Below are positions 15,305 to 23,019 of a DNA stretch of 34,758 bases, one piece after another; position 1 is the stretch's first letter, and every line of letters begins with the position of its first letter. The position numbers and the translations under genes are program-made. Below the pieces are notes generated by a model. It was not told the DNA's origin and did not search any database. It saw only the letters and a list, made by a program, of their open reading frames with translations. This DNA is from Candidatus Cloacimonadota bacterium (GTDB lineage: Bacteria > Cloacimonadota > Cloacimonadia > Cloacimonadales > Cloacimonadaceae): contig JAJBAY010000014.1 of the NCBI GenBank assembly GCA_020532515.1, positions 1 to 34,758 on the forward strand. The letters run 5' to 3'.

Positions 15305-16360
15305 ATGCAATTTTTAGAAGATCTGAAGAATCCGGATTCGGAGCTGGTTCGCACTCTGAATAGCCTTTATGATGGCGTTTATGTGGTAAATCCCAAGCGG
15401 GTTATCCTGTTTTGGAACAAGGCAGCCGAAGAAATGACAGGCTACTCTGCCCAGGAAGTGATAGGGAAGAGCTGCAAGGACGATATCCTGAATCACATCG
15501 ATGAAAATGGGATCCTGCTCTGCCATACGGATTGTCCGATCATAAGAGCCATTCAGTGCAAATGCAGCACAGCAGAAAAGGTCTATCCCAAGAGCAAATC
15601 CGGAAGACGCTTTCCCGTGGAAACCCATGTCTCCATAGTGCAGGATGAGCAGGGTGAAGTGATCGCCGCTATCGAAGTCTTCCGGGACATCACCCACCAG
15701 GAAGAATACCGCATCATGCAGGAGAAATTCAACAGCCTGATCCGCAAATACGTTTCTACTACCACCTATAGCGATATTCAAAGCCGCATTCAGGATGATG
15801 TGCAGATCAATGTTCCCCGTATCTTGGATCTCAGCGTTTTGTATCTGGATGTGGTGAATTTCACCGGATATTCTGAAAACAAAGAGCCAGAAGAGGTGGT
15901 GCGCCTGCTGAATAACCTCTTTGGGATCTGCGATGTGATCACCCGCGAGTGCTATGGCGATATCGATAAGTTCATCGGTGATGCCATCATGGCCGTGTTT
16001 CACGATGCCAATGATGCCGTCCGCAGCGCCATGCGCATTTTGGATACCGGCATTCCGGAGCTGAACCGGGTGCGCCAGGGAGATGGCAAAACACCTATTG
16101 CCATCCGCATCGGGATCAATAGCGGCCTGGTCATGCAAGGAGATGTAGGCACTATAGACCGCAAGGATCTCACCGTGATCGGCGATGCTGTAAATACCGC
16201 AGCCAGGATCGAAAAGGCTTCCCTGCCAAATCGGCTGATGATCTCCGAAGCCACCTATGCCAGACTCCAGCCGGAACTCACGCAGAACTTCAGCTTCCAT
16301 TCCGATTATGATCTGAGAGGAAAAGCCGAGGCCATCAAGCTGTTTATCCTGGATAAATAG
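15305..16360 (+). CDS. PAS-domain class III adenylate/guanylate cyclase
   Basis: Predicted soluble signalling enzyme making a cyclic nucleotide in response to a cue sensed by a PAS domain. The start at ATG 15305 has a strong GGGAGG; a longer frame from 15212 adds a non-conserved leader. Residues ~13-130 form the PAS domain (DGVYVVNPKRVILFWNKAAEEMTGYS), with an unusual set of cysteines at 57, 73, 77, 85 and 87. A short helix links to the class III catalytic domain (about 170-350): metal-binding D182 (YLDVVNFTGYS) and D226 (DKFIGDAIMAVF), base-selecting K222 and T290, and N297 and R301 in the VIGDAVNTAARIE motif. K222 with T290 favours adenylate over guanylate. No membrane segment. The AhpD-like gene follows 64 bp downstream. 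Confidence 0.9.
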   Translation: MQFLEDLKNPDSELVRTLNSLYDGVYVVNPKRVILFWNKAAEEMTGYSAQEVIGKSCKDDILNHIDENGILLCHTDCPIIRAIQCKCSTAEKVYPKSKSGRRFPVETHVSIVQDEQGEVIAAIEVFRDITHQEEYRIMQEKFNSLIRKYVSTTTYSDIQSRIQDDVQINVPRILDLSVLYLDVVNFTGYSENKEPEEVVRLLNNLFGICDVITRECYGDIDKFIGDAIMAVFHDANDAVRSAMRILDTGIPELNRVRQGDGKTPIAIRIGINSGLVMQGDVGTIDRKDLTVIGDAVNTAARIEKASLPNRLMISEATYARLQPELTQNFSFHSDYDLRGKAEAIKLFILDK

Positions 16361-16424
16361 GTTTTCCCCGTTAATATATTGATGACCTTCGGAATTCCAT
16401 GGGCATCGTACAAAGGAGAATTCA

Positions 16425-17006
16425 ATGAAAAAAGGTTTTAGTAGACGCATCTTCACACCAGGTATTCTGGCAGGGGATGTCTGGTTCATACTAAAGAATA
16501 TACCCAAATTTGTCGCTTACCGGAAGAACCCTACCTTCGACCGAGCGTTTTTGGAGAAAGTGATGAGCGTGGTGACCGCTGTGAATGGCTGTGTGTATTG
16601 CTCTTGGTTTCATGCCAAGGAAGCTTCTGCAGCAGGTATCAGCCAAGACGAAATCGACGATCTTTTCCAGCTCCAGTTCGATACAGAAGCGAACGATTTT
16701 GAACTTCCTGCCCTGAAGTATGCCCAGCATTTTGCGGAAACAGGGCGCAAGCCGGATCCAGAAGAAACTGCTGCTTTTGTTGGCTATTACGGTGAAAAAA
16801 CCGCCACCGAGATCATGCTCTTTATCAGATTGATTCTTTGGGGAAACTTGCTTGGCAATACCTATGATGCCTTTCTCAGCAGGCTCAAGGGAGATCCTGC
16901 CCCGGACAGCAATGTTATCTTTGAGACGCTCTTCTTTATTTTTAATTTTCCCCTGTTGTTCCCAGCTTCGCTCTTGATGAAGAAAGACGCAAAGAAAGCA
17001 GCTTGA
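16425..17006 (+). CDS. Carboxymuconolactone decarboxylase / AhpD-like protein
   Basis: A 193-residue alpha-helical protein of the CMD/AhpD superfamily. The motif NGCVYCSWFHAKEA contains the redox pair C56 and C59 and H63, spaced as in AhpD-type peroxidase reductases, and GISQDEIDDLF follows as usual. The likely activity is reduction of peroxide or a thiol partner, but many family members have other or unknown roles. AAGGAG lies before ATG 16425. The C-terminal ~30 residues are hydrophobic (FFIFNFPLLFPASLLM) and might associate with membrane. It is next to the cysteine-bearing PAS cyclase, so a redox link is conceivable but unproven. Confidence 0.82.
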   Translation: MKKGFSRRIFTPGILAGDVWFILKNIPKFVAYRKNPTFDRAFLEKVMSVVTAVNGCVYCSWFHAKEASAAGISQDEIDDLFQLQFDTEANDFELPALKYAQHFAETGRKPDPEETAAFVGYYGEKTATEIMLFIRLILWGNLLGNTYDAFLSRLKGDPAPDSNVIFETLFFIFNFPLLFPASLLMKKDAKKAA

Positions 17007-17360
17007 AGAGCATCAGTCAATAGATGTTGCAGGATAAACTAAGGCAGATATTATAGTTTCATAGCTTGCGAGTCCCATCATGAAGATAGTTCAGATAGAA
17101 AACCATCAGCCACATGCCAGATGAGTCCCGTAGGGCTGGCATACTTGATGGGGCTGAATCATTTCATACAATGCCATCTCCACGGGACTCATACTGCATC
17201 TGACCCAAGAAAGATTCAATCCATTCTTCCCAAACAATATCCAGAACTAACCATCTATGGTGAAGAGATTTGCGCTGTCTTCATCTTGGATTTCCCCCTT
17301 GCATTAACCTCTAATCTGCTTAGATTCTACCTTCTAATAATAACACTAAGGAGCTGTTTA
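17007..17360. other. Spacer with a hairpin, no gene
   Basis: About 350 bp between the AhpD-like and first Sel1 genes. An open frame runs back from the Sel1 gene to 17121 but lacks a ribosome-binding site and would bury the signal peptide, so I treat it as non-coding. The main feature is the stem-loop at 17121-17192. Confidence 0.65.
17121..17192. repeat. Long imperfect stem-loop with perfect 11-bp ends
   Basis: ATGAGTCCCGT (17121-17131) pairs perfectly with ACGGGACTCAT (17182-17192). A 6x6 internal region with several possible pairs leads to GGCAT (17138-17142) with ATGCC (17171-17175). The stem is about 22 positions long with a 28-base loop. It has no T-run and is not a typical terminator. 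It may be a REP-like palindrome or an RNA structure ahead of the Sel1 gene. Confidence 0.55.
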
Positions 17361-18014
17361 ATGCGTAAACTTGAATTTATAATAATCTTACTGCTGCTGC
17401 TGGGATCCCTATGGGGTCAGAGCTCAGATATTGATGCGATCTTGCAAAAAGCAAAAAGCGGAGACGCCGAATCACAATACGATTTGGCTATGTGCTACCA
17501 ATATGGTGAGGGTCTGCCGCAAGACCTTAAGGAAGCGGCCAGGTGGTTCCTGCTAGCAGCAGAGCAGGGCTATGGCAATGCTCAGATCAGTATGGGTGAG
17601 CTTTATGCCTGGGGGGAAGGCGTGGAGCAAGATTATAAAAAAGCGAGTAGCTGGTATCGTCTGGCGGCAGAACAGGGCTATTCCAGGGCGCAATATGCTC
17701 TGGGCAGGCATTACGACCTTGGTCTGGGCGTGGTGCAGGATAAAGCGGAAGCTGCGAGATGGTATCTTTTGGCCGCGCTAACGGGAGACCAGGAAGCACG
17801 ATACGATATCGGTATGTTTTACTACAAAGGTATAGGCGTCCCCCAGGATAAAGAGGAAGCCTATTTTTGGTGGTACTTGTATGATTTTTATAAATCTGAA
17901 TTTGATGATCCCCATGAGGACAATCTGGCTGCTGTCACTGCAGAGCTCAGCGCCGGGCAACGTGGGAAAATTGTGGCAAGAGCTGAAGCGTGGCTGGACG
18001 AAAATGGTTGGTGA
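17361..18014 (+). CDS. Exported Sel1-repeat (TPR-like) protein
   Basis: A 217-residue protein with an N-terminal signal peptide (LEFIIILLLLLGSLWG) and four Sel1-like repeats of 36 residues, each with the pattern A..LG..Y..G.GV.QD...A..WY.LAA, spanning about residues 35-175. A C-terminal acidic helix follows. Sel1 repeats form alpha-solenoids that scaffold protein complexes. Start ATG 17361 has AAGGAG seven bases upstream. The protein would act in the periplasm or at the outer membrane; binding partner unknown. The C-terminus resembles that of the next Sel1 gene, so the two are paralogues. Confidence 0.88.
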   Translation: MRKLEFIIILLLLLGSLWGQSSDIDAILQKAKSGDAESQYDLAMCYQYGEGLPQDLKEAARWFLLAAEQGYGNAQISMGELYAWGEGVEQDYKKASSWYRLAAEQGYSRAQYALGRHYDLGLGVVQDKAEAARWYLLAALTGDQEARYDIGMFYYKGIGVPQDKEEAYFWWYLYDFYKSEFDDPHEDNLAAVTAELSAGQRGKIVARAEAWLDENGW

Positions 18015-18424
18015 TGACAGAGCTATGCTCCTGCAGATCTCAGGAATTTTGTAATGATTGTTTAGTGGCCGGAGCATCAATCTTTGCATAGCGTAGCATC
18101 TGCTTCGGCTGCTGCGAGCAAGGGATCGTTTTGACAATAAGAGAAGATCTGCTTTAATAACTGCTTGCAATACAGATATATGCGCAGGCTGAAGCCAGTG
18201 CTGCGGCTGTCTGAAGATAGCGTTACCAGAGCCCACATGCGCAGGCCTTGCTCAAAGGATACCATGAACCAACTGTTCCTGAGAAGGCTTGAACAGCCTT
18301 TGTTTTGATTTTTCCACTTGACATAGATTCCTGCCTGTTAATCCTTAGAAAAAAACACTCTGGAGCTGTGCAATGCGCATATTAAATCCCATTTTGAGCA
18401 GCCTTCAGATGATAGGAGATTATT
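18015..18424. other. Spacer between the two Sel1 genes
   Basis: About 410 bp with no convincing gene. It contains a 10-base direct repeat ATGCGCAGGC (18180-18189 and 18237-18246), a terminator-like hairpin at 18284-18313, and a vestigial-looking start region at about 18350-18380 that resembles the start of the first Sel1 gene. From ATG 18373 a 23-codon frame runs to TAG at 18442-18444, overlapping the second Sel1 gene in another frame. Confidence 0.6.
18284..18313 (+). terminator. Possible rho-independent terminator
   Basis: AAGGCT (18284-18289), loop TGAAC, AGCCTT (18295-18300), followed by a T-rich run tgttttgattttt. The stem is only six base pairs. It lies 270 bp after the first Sel1 gene, so it ends either a long 3' UTR or an unrecognised small RNA. 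Confidence 0.4.
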
Positions 18425-19027
18425 ATGACTACGATGACTTATAGTGATGCACTGCTAAAAGCTGCAAAAGGCGGCGATGTCACAGCACAACTTAATTTAG
18501 GTATGTGTTACGACATGGGTGAAGGTGTCGAACGGGACATCAAGGAAGCAGTGAAGTGGTATCGTTTGGCTGCAGAGCAAGGCGACGTTGAAGCACAACA
18601 CAATTTGGGTGTGTGTTACGACATGGGTGAAGGTGTAACGCAGGACAGCAAAGAAGCAGTGAAATGGTATCGTCTGGCAGCAGAGCAGGGCGATGTCGAT
18701 GCGCAATTGAATCTGGGCATGTCTTACGACAGAGGTGAAGGCGTGGAGCAAGATCAGAAGGAAGCGGTCAAATGGTTCCTTTTGGCAGCAGAGCAGGGCG
18801 ATGCCGAAGCGCAATACATTTTGGGCCTGTGTTATGAAGTCGGAGATGGCGTCGTGGAAGATATTAAGGAGTCATATTTTTGGTACTTCATATCTGCCCT
18901 AAATGGCTACGATAAAGCCCGCGAGGATCTGGATATGCTACAGGAAGATCTCAGCGCCCCAGAACGGGAGCAAATAGAAGCAAGAGCCCAAAAGTGGCTT
19001 GAAGAGCATAATCAAGAGCTAGAATAG
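18425..19027 (+). CDS. Cytoplasmic Sel1-repeat (TPR-like) protein
   Basis: A 200-residue protein made of four nearly identical 36-residue Sel1 repeats (YDMGEGV.QD.KEAVKWYRLAAEQGD), with the corresponding DNA repeated at 108-bp period, and an acidic C-terminal helix ending AQKWLEEHNQ. Unlike its upstream paralogue it has no signal peptide, so it should be cytoplasmic. ATAGGAG precedes ATG 18425; a second ATG three codons on is also possible. The repeats are more alike than in the first Sel1 protein, suggesting recent internal duplication. Function probably scaffolding; partners unknown. Confidence 0.87.
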   Translation: MTTMTYSDALLKAAKGGDVTAQLNLGMCYDMGEGVERDIKEAVKWYRLAAEQGDVEAQHNLGVCYDMGEGVTQDSKEAVKWYRLAAEQGDVDAQLNLGMSYDRGEGVEQDQKEAVKWFLLAAEQGDAEAQYILGLCYEVGDGVVEDIKESYFWYFISALNGYDKAREDLDMLQEDLSAPEREQIEARAQKWLEEHNQELE

Positions 19028-19082
19028 TAGAGATATTCGCTCTATGTGCTTGCGAGCCCGGGGGATTCATACATCACCTGAT

Positions 19083-19137
19083 CCGGGAAGGGGAGTGCTG
19101 TCTGCACGGTGCAGGAGTTCCCGGCGCAATCACTCCC
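19083..19137. repeat. Two mutually exclusive inverted repeats
   Basis: CCGGGAA (19083-19089) pairs with TTCCCGG (19118-19124), enclosing a small hairpin CTGCA (19102-19106)/TGCAG (19110-19114). GGGAGTG (19091-19097) can instead pair with CACTCCC (19131-19137). The two pairings interlock, so only one can form in a simple fold. No T-run follows. Confidence 0.45.
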
Positions 19138-19139
19138 GC

Positions 19140-19380
19140 ACCAAGAACTAAGAACCCCGCACTCAGAACCAAGCACTCAGAACCAAGCACTCAGAACCCC
19201 CGCACTCAGAACCAAGAACTAAGAACACCCGCACTCAGAACTAAGAACTAAGAACACCCGCACTCAGAACTAAGAACTAAGAACACCCGCACTCAGAACT
19301 AAGAACTAAGAACACCCGCACTCAGAACCAAGAACTAAGAACACCCGCACTCAGAACCAAGAACTCAGAACCCCCGCCCC
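19140..19380. repeat. Minisatellite, 29-bp period
   Basis: The core gcactcag recurs at 19202, 19231, 19260, 19289, 19318 and 19347, exactly every 29 bp, and the phase continues to about 19376. Before that the same core appears at 14-15-bp spacing (19159, 19173, 19187). Units are mixtures of gcactcagaac, ctaagaac and caccc. There are no unique spacers, so this is not a CRISPR array. Confidence 0.85.
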
Positions 19381-19440
19381 AATTCTCCATTTTCAATTCT
19401 CAATTCTCAATTCCCCCCAAAGCTTTATCCTTGACGGATC

Positions 19441-19469
19441 TGCACATGTCCCAGATCTTGTCTTATACT
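19441..19469 (+). promoter_or_regulatory. Putative trxB promoter
   Basis: TGCACA (19441-19446) and TATACT (19464-19469) with a 17-bp spacer lie about 22 bp before the trxB ATG. The -10 matches five of six positions, the -35 four of six. Confidence 0.45.
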
Positions 19470-19490
19470 ACTAAAAATTTCGAGGTAAAT

Positions 19491-20438
19491 ATGAGATATG
19501 ATGTGATAATAGTCGGAGCCGGTCCAGCCGGACTCGCTGCTGCAATATACAGTGCCCGTGGTGGACTGACCACTGCGGTCTTTGAAAGAGCCATGGTGGG
19601 CGGGCAGATCACCGTCACCGAAGACGTGGAAAACTATCCCGGTTTTGAAGAGCCCATCTCCGGATTTGAACTTACAGCAAAAATGCAGGCTCAGGCCGAG
19701 CGTTTTGGCGCAGTATTTATCGAAGAAGAGATCACGGCTATGGGCATGGAAGGCCTGTGCAAGGTGATCGAGGCCGGAGGCAAGTACTACCGCGCCAAGA
19801 GCGTAATCATCTGCACGGGTGCGCATCCTAGGCGGATGAACGTGCCCGGAGAAGAGCGTCTGACCGGACGCGGTGTATCTTATTGTGCCACTTGCGATGG
19901 AGCTTTTTATCGCGATAAGGTCGTAGCTGTGGTAGGCGGTGGAGATTCTGCCATCGAAGAAGCCATGTTCCTCACCCGCTTTGCCAAAAAAGTGATCATT
20001 ATCCATCGTCGGGATGAGCTGAGAGCCCAGAAAATCATCCAGGAGCGCGCTTTCCGTAATCCCAAAATAGAATTTATCTGGGATACCGTGGTGCAGAAAA
20101 TCCATGGTGAAACCCGCATCGAAAAGCTGGAACTGGTGAACCGTAAAACCACAGATATCACTATGTTACCGGTGGATGGATTCTTTATCTACATCGGCAT
20201 TTTGCCCAGCAATCAGTTGCTGGAATCCCGCATCAATCTGGATAGTGCCGGCTTCGTGTACACCGATGAATTTATGCATACCAATATTCCTGGCATCTAC
20301 GCCGCAGGTGACATTCGCTATACCCCATTGAGACAGGTGGTTACCGCCACTTCTGATGGCGCCATCGCAGCCTGGAGCGCCGAGAAATGGATCATCGAAA
20401 ATGAAGACGCTTTTGAGGTGGACTGTGTCGAGCAGTAA
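19491..20438 (+). CDS. trxB: Thioredoxin reductase
   Basis: Flavoprotein that transfers electrons from NADPH to thioredoxin. The 315-residue protein has the FAD-binding GAGPAGLAAAIY (residues 9-20), the redox-active CATC at 132-135, the second dinucleotide site VGGGDSAIEEA, and the NADPH-specifying HRRDELRA, then GIYAAGDIRY near the C-terminus. Length and motif order are standard for low-molecular-weight TrxB. Start ATG 19491 has GAGG six bases upstream; a longer frame from 19431 adds an unconserved leader across the promoter. It overlaps alaS by 14 bp. The upstream CMD/AhpD-like protein could use related thiol chemistry. Confidence 0.95.
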   Translation: MRYDVIIVGAGPAGLAAAIYSARGGLTTAVFERAMVGGQITVTEDVENYPGFEEPISGFELTAKMQAQAERFGAVFIEEEITAMGMEGLCKVIEAGGKYYRAKSVIICTGAHPRRMNVPGEERLTGRGVSYCATCDGAFYRDKVVAVVGGGDSAIEEAMFLTRFAKKVIIIHRRDELRAQKIIQERAFRNPKIEFIWDTVVQKIHGETRIEKLELVNRKTTDITMLPVDGFFIYIGILPSNQLLESRINLDSAGFVYTDEFMHTNIPGIYAAGDIRYTPLRQVVTATSDGAIAAWSAEKWIIENEDAFEVDCVEQ

Positions 20439-23019
20439 AGAGATTCGCCAGCAGTTTATCGATTTCTTTAAGGAGAAAGGGCATAGCTTTGTGCATTCCT
20501 CGCCCGTGGTCCCGATCGACGATCCCACCCTGCTTTTTGCCAATGCCGGCATGAACCAATTTAAGAACATCTTTCTGGGGCAAAAGGCTCCGGATGTACC
20601 CAGAGCGGTGAATTCCCAGAAGTGCATCCGCGCCGGGGGCAAGCACAACGACCTCGAAGTGGTGGGCAAAGATGGCTACCATCACACCTTTTTTGAGATG
20701 CTGGGGAATTGGAGCTTTGGCGATTATTATAAAAAAGAAGCCATCCTCTGGGCCTGGGAATTGCTCACCGAGGTCTGGAAGCTGGATAAATCTTTGCTCT
20801 ATGCCACTGTGCACGATAGCGATGCGGAGGCCTGCCAGATCTGGCAGGAAGCCACCGATATCATCCCCGCTCACATCAGCTTTCACGGCGATAAGGACAA
20901 TTTCTGGGAGATGGGGGATACCGGTCCTTGCGGCCCCTGCTCTGAAATTCATATCGATAGAGGCCTGGCGCAGTGCAACATGCAGGATGTGCCGGGTCAC
21001 GTCTGCGCTGTGAATGGAGATTGCGATCGCTTTATTGAGCTTTGGAATCTGGTTTTTATCCAGTACAAACGCGAAGCAGATCAATCGCTGACCCCTCTGG
21101 CCAATCGCTACGTAGATACGGGAGCGGGGCTGGAACGCATTGTGCAAGTCTTGCAGAATAAAGATACTAATTACGAGACCGATCTTTTTATGCCCATCAT
21201 CGCCAAAATCGCCGAGTTTTCTGGGAAGGCCTACACCCCCGAAAGTGGCATGAGCCACCGGGTGATCGCGGATCATATTCGCTGCCTGTGCTTTGCGCTG
21301 GCGGATGGCGGCTTTCCTTCCAATGAAGGCCGGGGCTATGTGCTGCGTCGCATTTTGCGTAGAGCAGCCCGTCATGGCAGGCTTTTGGGCTTTGCCGAAC
21401 CTTTCCTTTTCAATCTCGTGGATACCGTGGTTCAGATCATGGGACACCATTTTGAGGAGCTCAAGGGCAAAGAAGCCTATATCAAAATGGTGATCAAGGC
21501 CGAAGAAGAACGCTTTAATAAGACCCTGGACTATGGCCTCGCCAAGTTCGCCGAACTCCGCGCTACGGTGGGCGGTAAGCTCATCAGCGGCACGGATGCC
21601 TTTATGCTCTATGATACTTACGGTTTTCCGCTGGATCTTACCATGATTTTGGCAGAAGAGCAGGGCCTTTCGATCGATCACGAGGGCTTTGATCAGGAAA
21701 TGCAGGCTCAGCGTGAGCGGGCCCGAAAAGCCTCAAAATTCGGGGCTGAGAGCATCAATGAGGATTGGATAGAGCTGCAGAAGCCTAGTCCCAGCCGGTT
21801 CGTGGGCTATGAAAGCAGCAAGGTCCGCACGCATATCCAGCGCTATAGCATCAATGATGAACAGGTCGTGGCTCTGCAATTGCAAGAGACTCCCTTCTAT
21901 GCCGAAAGCGGAGGACAGGTGGCAGATACGGGCCGCATTTACAATGATGACTTTGAACTTAAGGTGCATGACGTCAGGAAGATAGATGATGCCATTATAC
22001 ACTATGGGACCATCTTCCGTGGCGTAGTTTCTGCTGAAGAACTCACCGCTGAGATCGACAGTCCCCGGCGTTGGGACATCGCCCGCAATCATACTGCTAC
22101 TCACCTTTTACATCAGAGCTTAAGAGATGTTCTGGGAGACCATGTGCAGCAAAAAGGCTCGCTGGTACATCCGGAATATCTGCGTTTTGATTTTACCCAT
22201 TTTAAGGCACTCAGCCGCAGTGAATTGGAAAGTGTGGAAAGCAAGGTCAATCAAGCGATTCTCGCCAATATGACGGTGAAGATTGCGATTCAGGATATCG
22301 CCACGGCCAAAGCAGAGGGAGCCACTGCACTCTTCGGTGAGAAATATGCCGATGAAGTGCGGGTAATCTCGATCGATCATCTTTCCAAAGAACTCTGTGG
22401 CGGAACGCATGTGAGCGCTACTGGTCAGATCGGCCTTTTCAAGATCATCTCCGAAGGCTCTGTGGCAGCAGGAATCCGGCGCATCGAAGCACTCACCGGA
22501 ATCGGCGCTCTGAACTATGTGCGTGATTTACAAAACTCCTGGGCACGGGTGGCAGAACTGCTGGCTTCTCCGAAACACTTGGTGGAGAAAAAGCTGGAGG
22601 CTCAGGCGCAGAGTATTCACGATCTGCAAGCTCAGGTGATGGCATTGCAGGCTCAAAACAGCCTGTCTCAGATCGATAACATGCTGGACTGCGCGACAGA
22701 CTTTATCGGTTTCAAATTGATAGTAGAGGAACTGCCTGAAGGCAGCGATCTCAAAGCGTTTTCGGACGGCTTGAAGGATAAATTGAGAGATCAAATAGCC
22801 GTAATTCTCTGCAAAAAGGCCGATAAGCTCTCACTGCTGACCGTAGTGGGGCGTGAATTGCAGGGCGTTTATCATGCGGGTAATATCGTAAAAGCCATCG
22901 CAGCTACCCTGGATGGCAAAGGTGGCGGACGCGCAGACAGCGCCATGGGCGGAGGCAATAACCCCGGAGACCTCGAGCCATTGATAGCCCGTATCCCTGA
23001 GATCATCAAAGGCCTGTAG
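20425..23019 (+). CDS. alaS: Alanyl-tRNA synthetase
   Basis: Charges tRNA-Ala. The 864-residue protein has the class II catalytic core (SSPVVPIDDPTLLFANAGMN, GGKHNDLEVVG, then GCCTF-like region replaced here by GPCGPCSEIH), the DxGxGLER motif, and the editing domain zinc site H556xxxH560 (HTATH) and C658xxxH662 (CGGTH). The C-terminal C-Ala domain ends with GGGRADSAMGGG. The GTG start at 20425, inside trxB, has GAGG six bases upstream and gives the normal N-terminus SSSKEIRQQFIDFF. A longer reading frame starting earlier only reads trxB sequence in another frame. Overlaps the GT9 gene by one base. Confidence 0.96.
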   Translation: MSSSKEIRQQFIDFFKEKGHSFVHSSPVVPIDDPTLLFANAGMNQFKNIFLGQKAPDVPRAVNSQKCIRAGGKHNDLEVVGKDGYHHTFFEMLGNWSFGDYYKKEAILWAWELLTEVWKLDKSLLYATVHDSDAEACQIWQEATDIIPAHISFHGDKDNFWEMGDTGPCGPCSEIHIDRGLAQCNMQDVPGHVCAVNGDCDRFIELWNLVFIQYKREADQSLTPLANRYVDTGAGLERIVQVLQNKDTNYETDLFMPIIAKIAEFSGKAYTPESGMSHRVIADHIRCLCFALADGGFPSNEGRGYVLRRILRRAARHGRLLGFAEPFLFNLVDTVVQIMGHHFEELKGKEAYIKMVIKAEEERFNKTLDYGLAKFAELRATVGGKLISGTDAFMLYDTYGFPLDLTMILAEEQGLSIDHEGFDQEMQAQRERARKASKFGAESINEDWIELQKPSPSRFVGYESSKVRTHIQRYSINDEQVVALQLQETPFYAESGGQVADTGRIYNDDFELKVHDVRKIDDAIIHYGTIFRGVVSAEELTAEIDSPRRWDIARNHTATHLLHQSLRDVLGDHVQQKGSLVHPEYLRFDFTHFKALSRSELESVESKVNQAILANMTVKIAIQDIATAKAEGATALFGEKYADEVRVISIDHLSKELCGGTHVSATGQIGLFKIISEGSVAAGIRRIEALTGIGALNYVRDLQNSWARVAELLASPKHLVEKKLEAQAQSIHDLQAQVMALQAQNSLSQIDNMLDCATDFIGFKLIVEELPEGSDLKAFSDGLKDKLRDQIAVILCKKADKLSLLTVVGRELQGVYHAGNIVKAIAATLDGKGGGRADSAMGGGNNPGDLEPLIARIPEIIKGL

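Larger units (their letters stand above)
19028..19490. other. Repeat-rich spacer before trxB
   Basis: About 460 bp without a gene. From left to right it holds nested inverted repeats (19083-19137), a minisatellite (about 19140-19380), a short tract of caattctc repeats (about 19386-19416), and the putative trxB promoter (19441-19469). Confidence 0.75.

Noticed and set aside
15314-16507. A 397-codon open frame antisense to the cyclase gene
   Set aside because: Same reason: the plus-strand protein has intact PAS and cyclase motifs, while the antisense translation is low-complexity in Ile, His and Gly with no recognisable domain.
17121-17360. 80-codon N-terminal extension of the first Sel1 protein
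   Set aside because: It reads through a hairpin, has no ribosome-binding site, and would bury a clear signal peptide.
19140-19380. Possible CRISPR array
   Set aside because: The units follow each other without unique spacers, subunits are degenerate, and no cas gene is in the window. It is a minisatellite.
20392-21681. A 429-codon open frame antisense to alaS
   Set aside because: It lies entirely over a well-conserved gene, has no ribosome-binding site or family motif, and is a by-product of codon bias in alaS.
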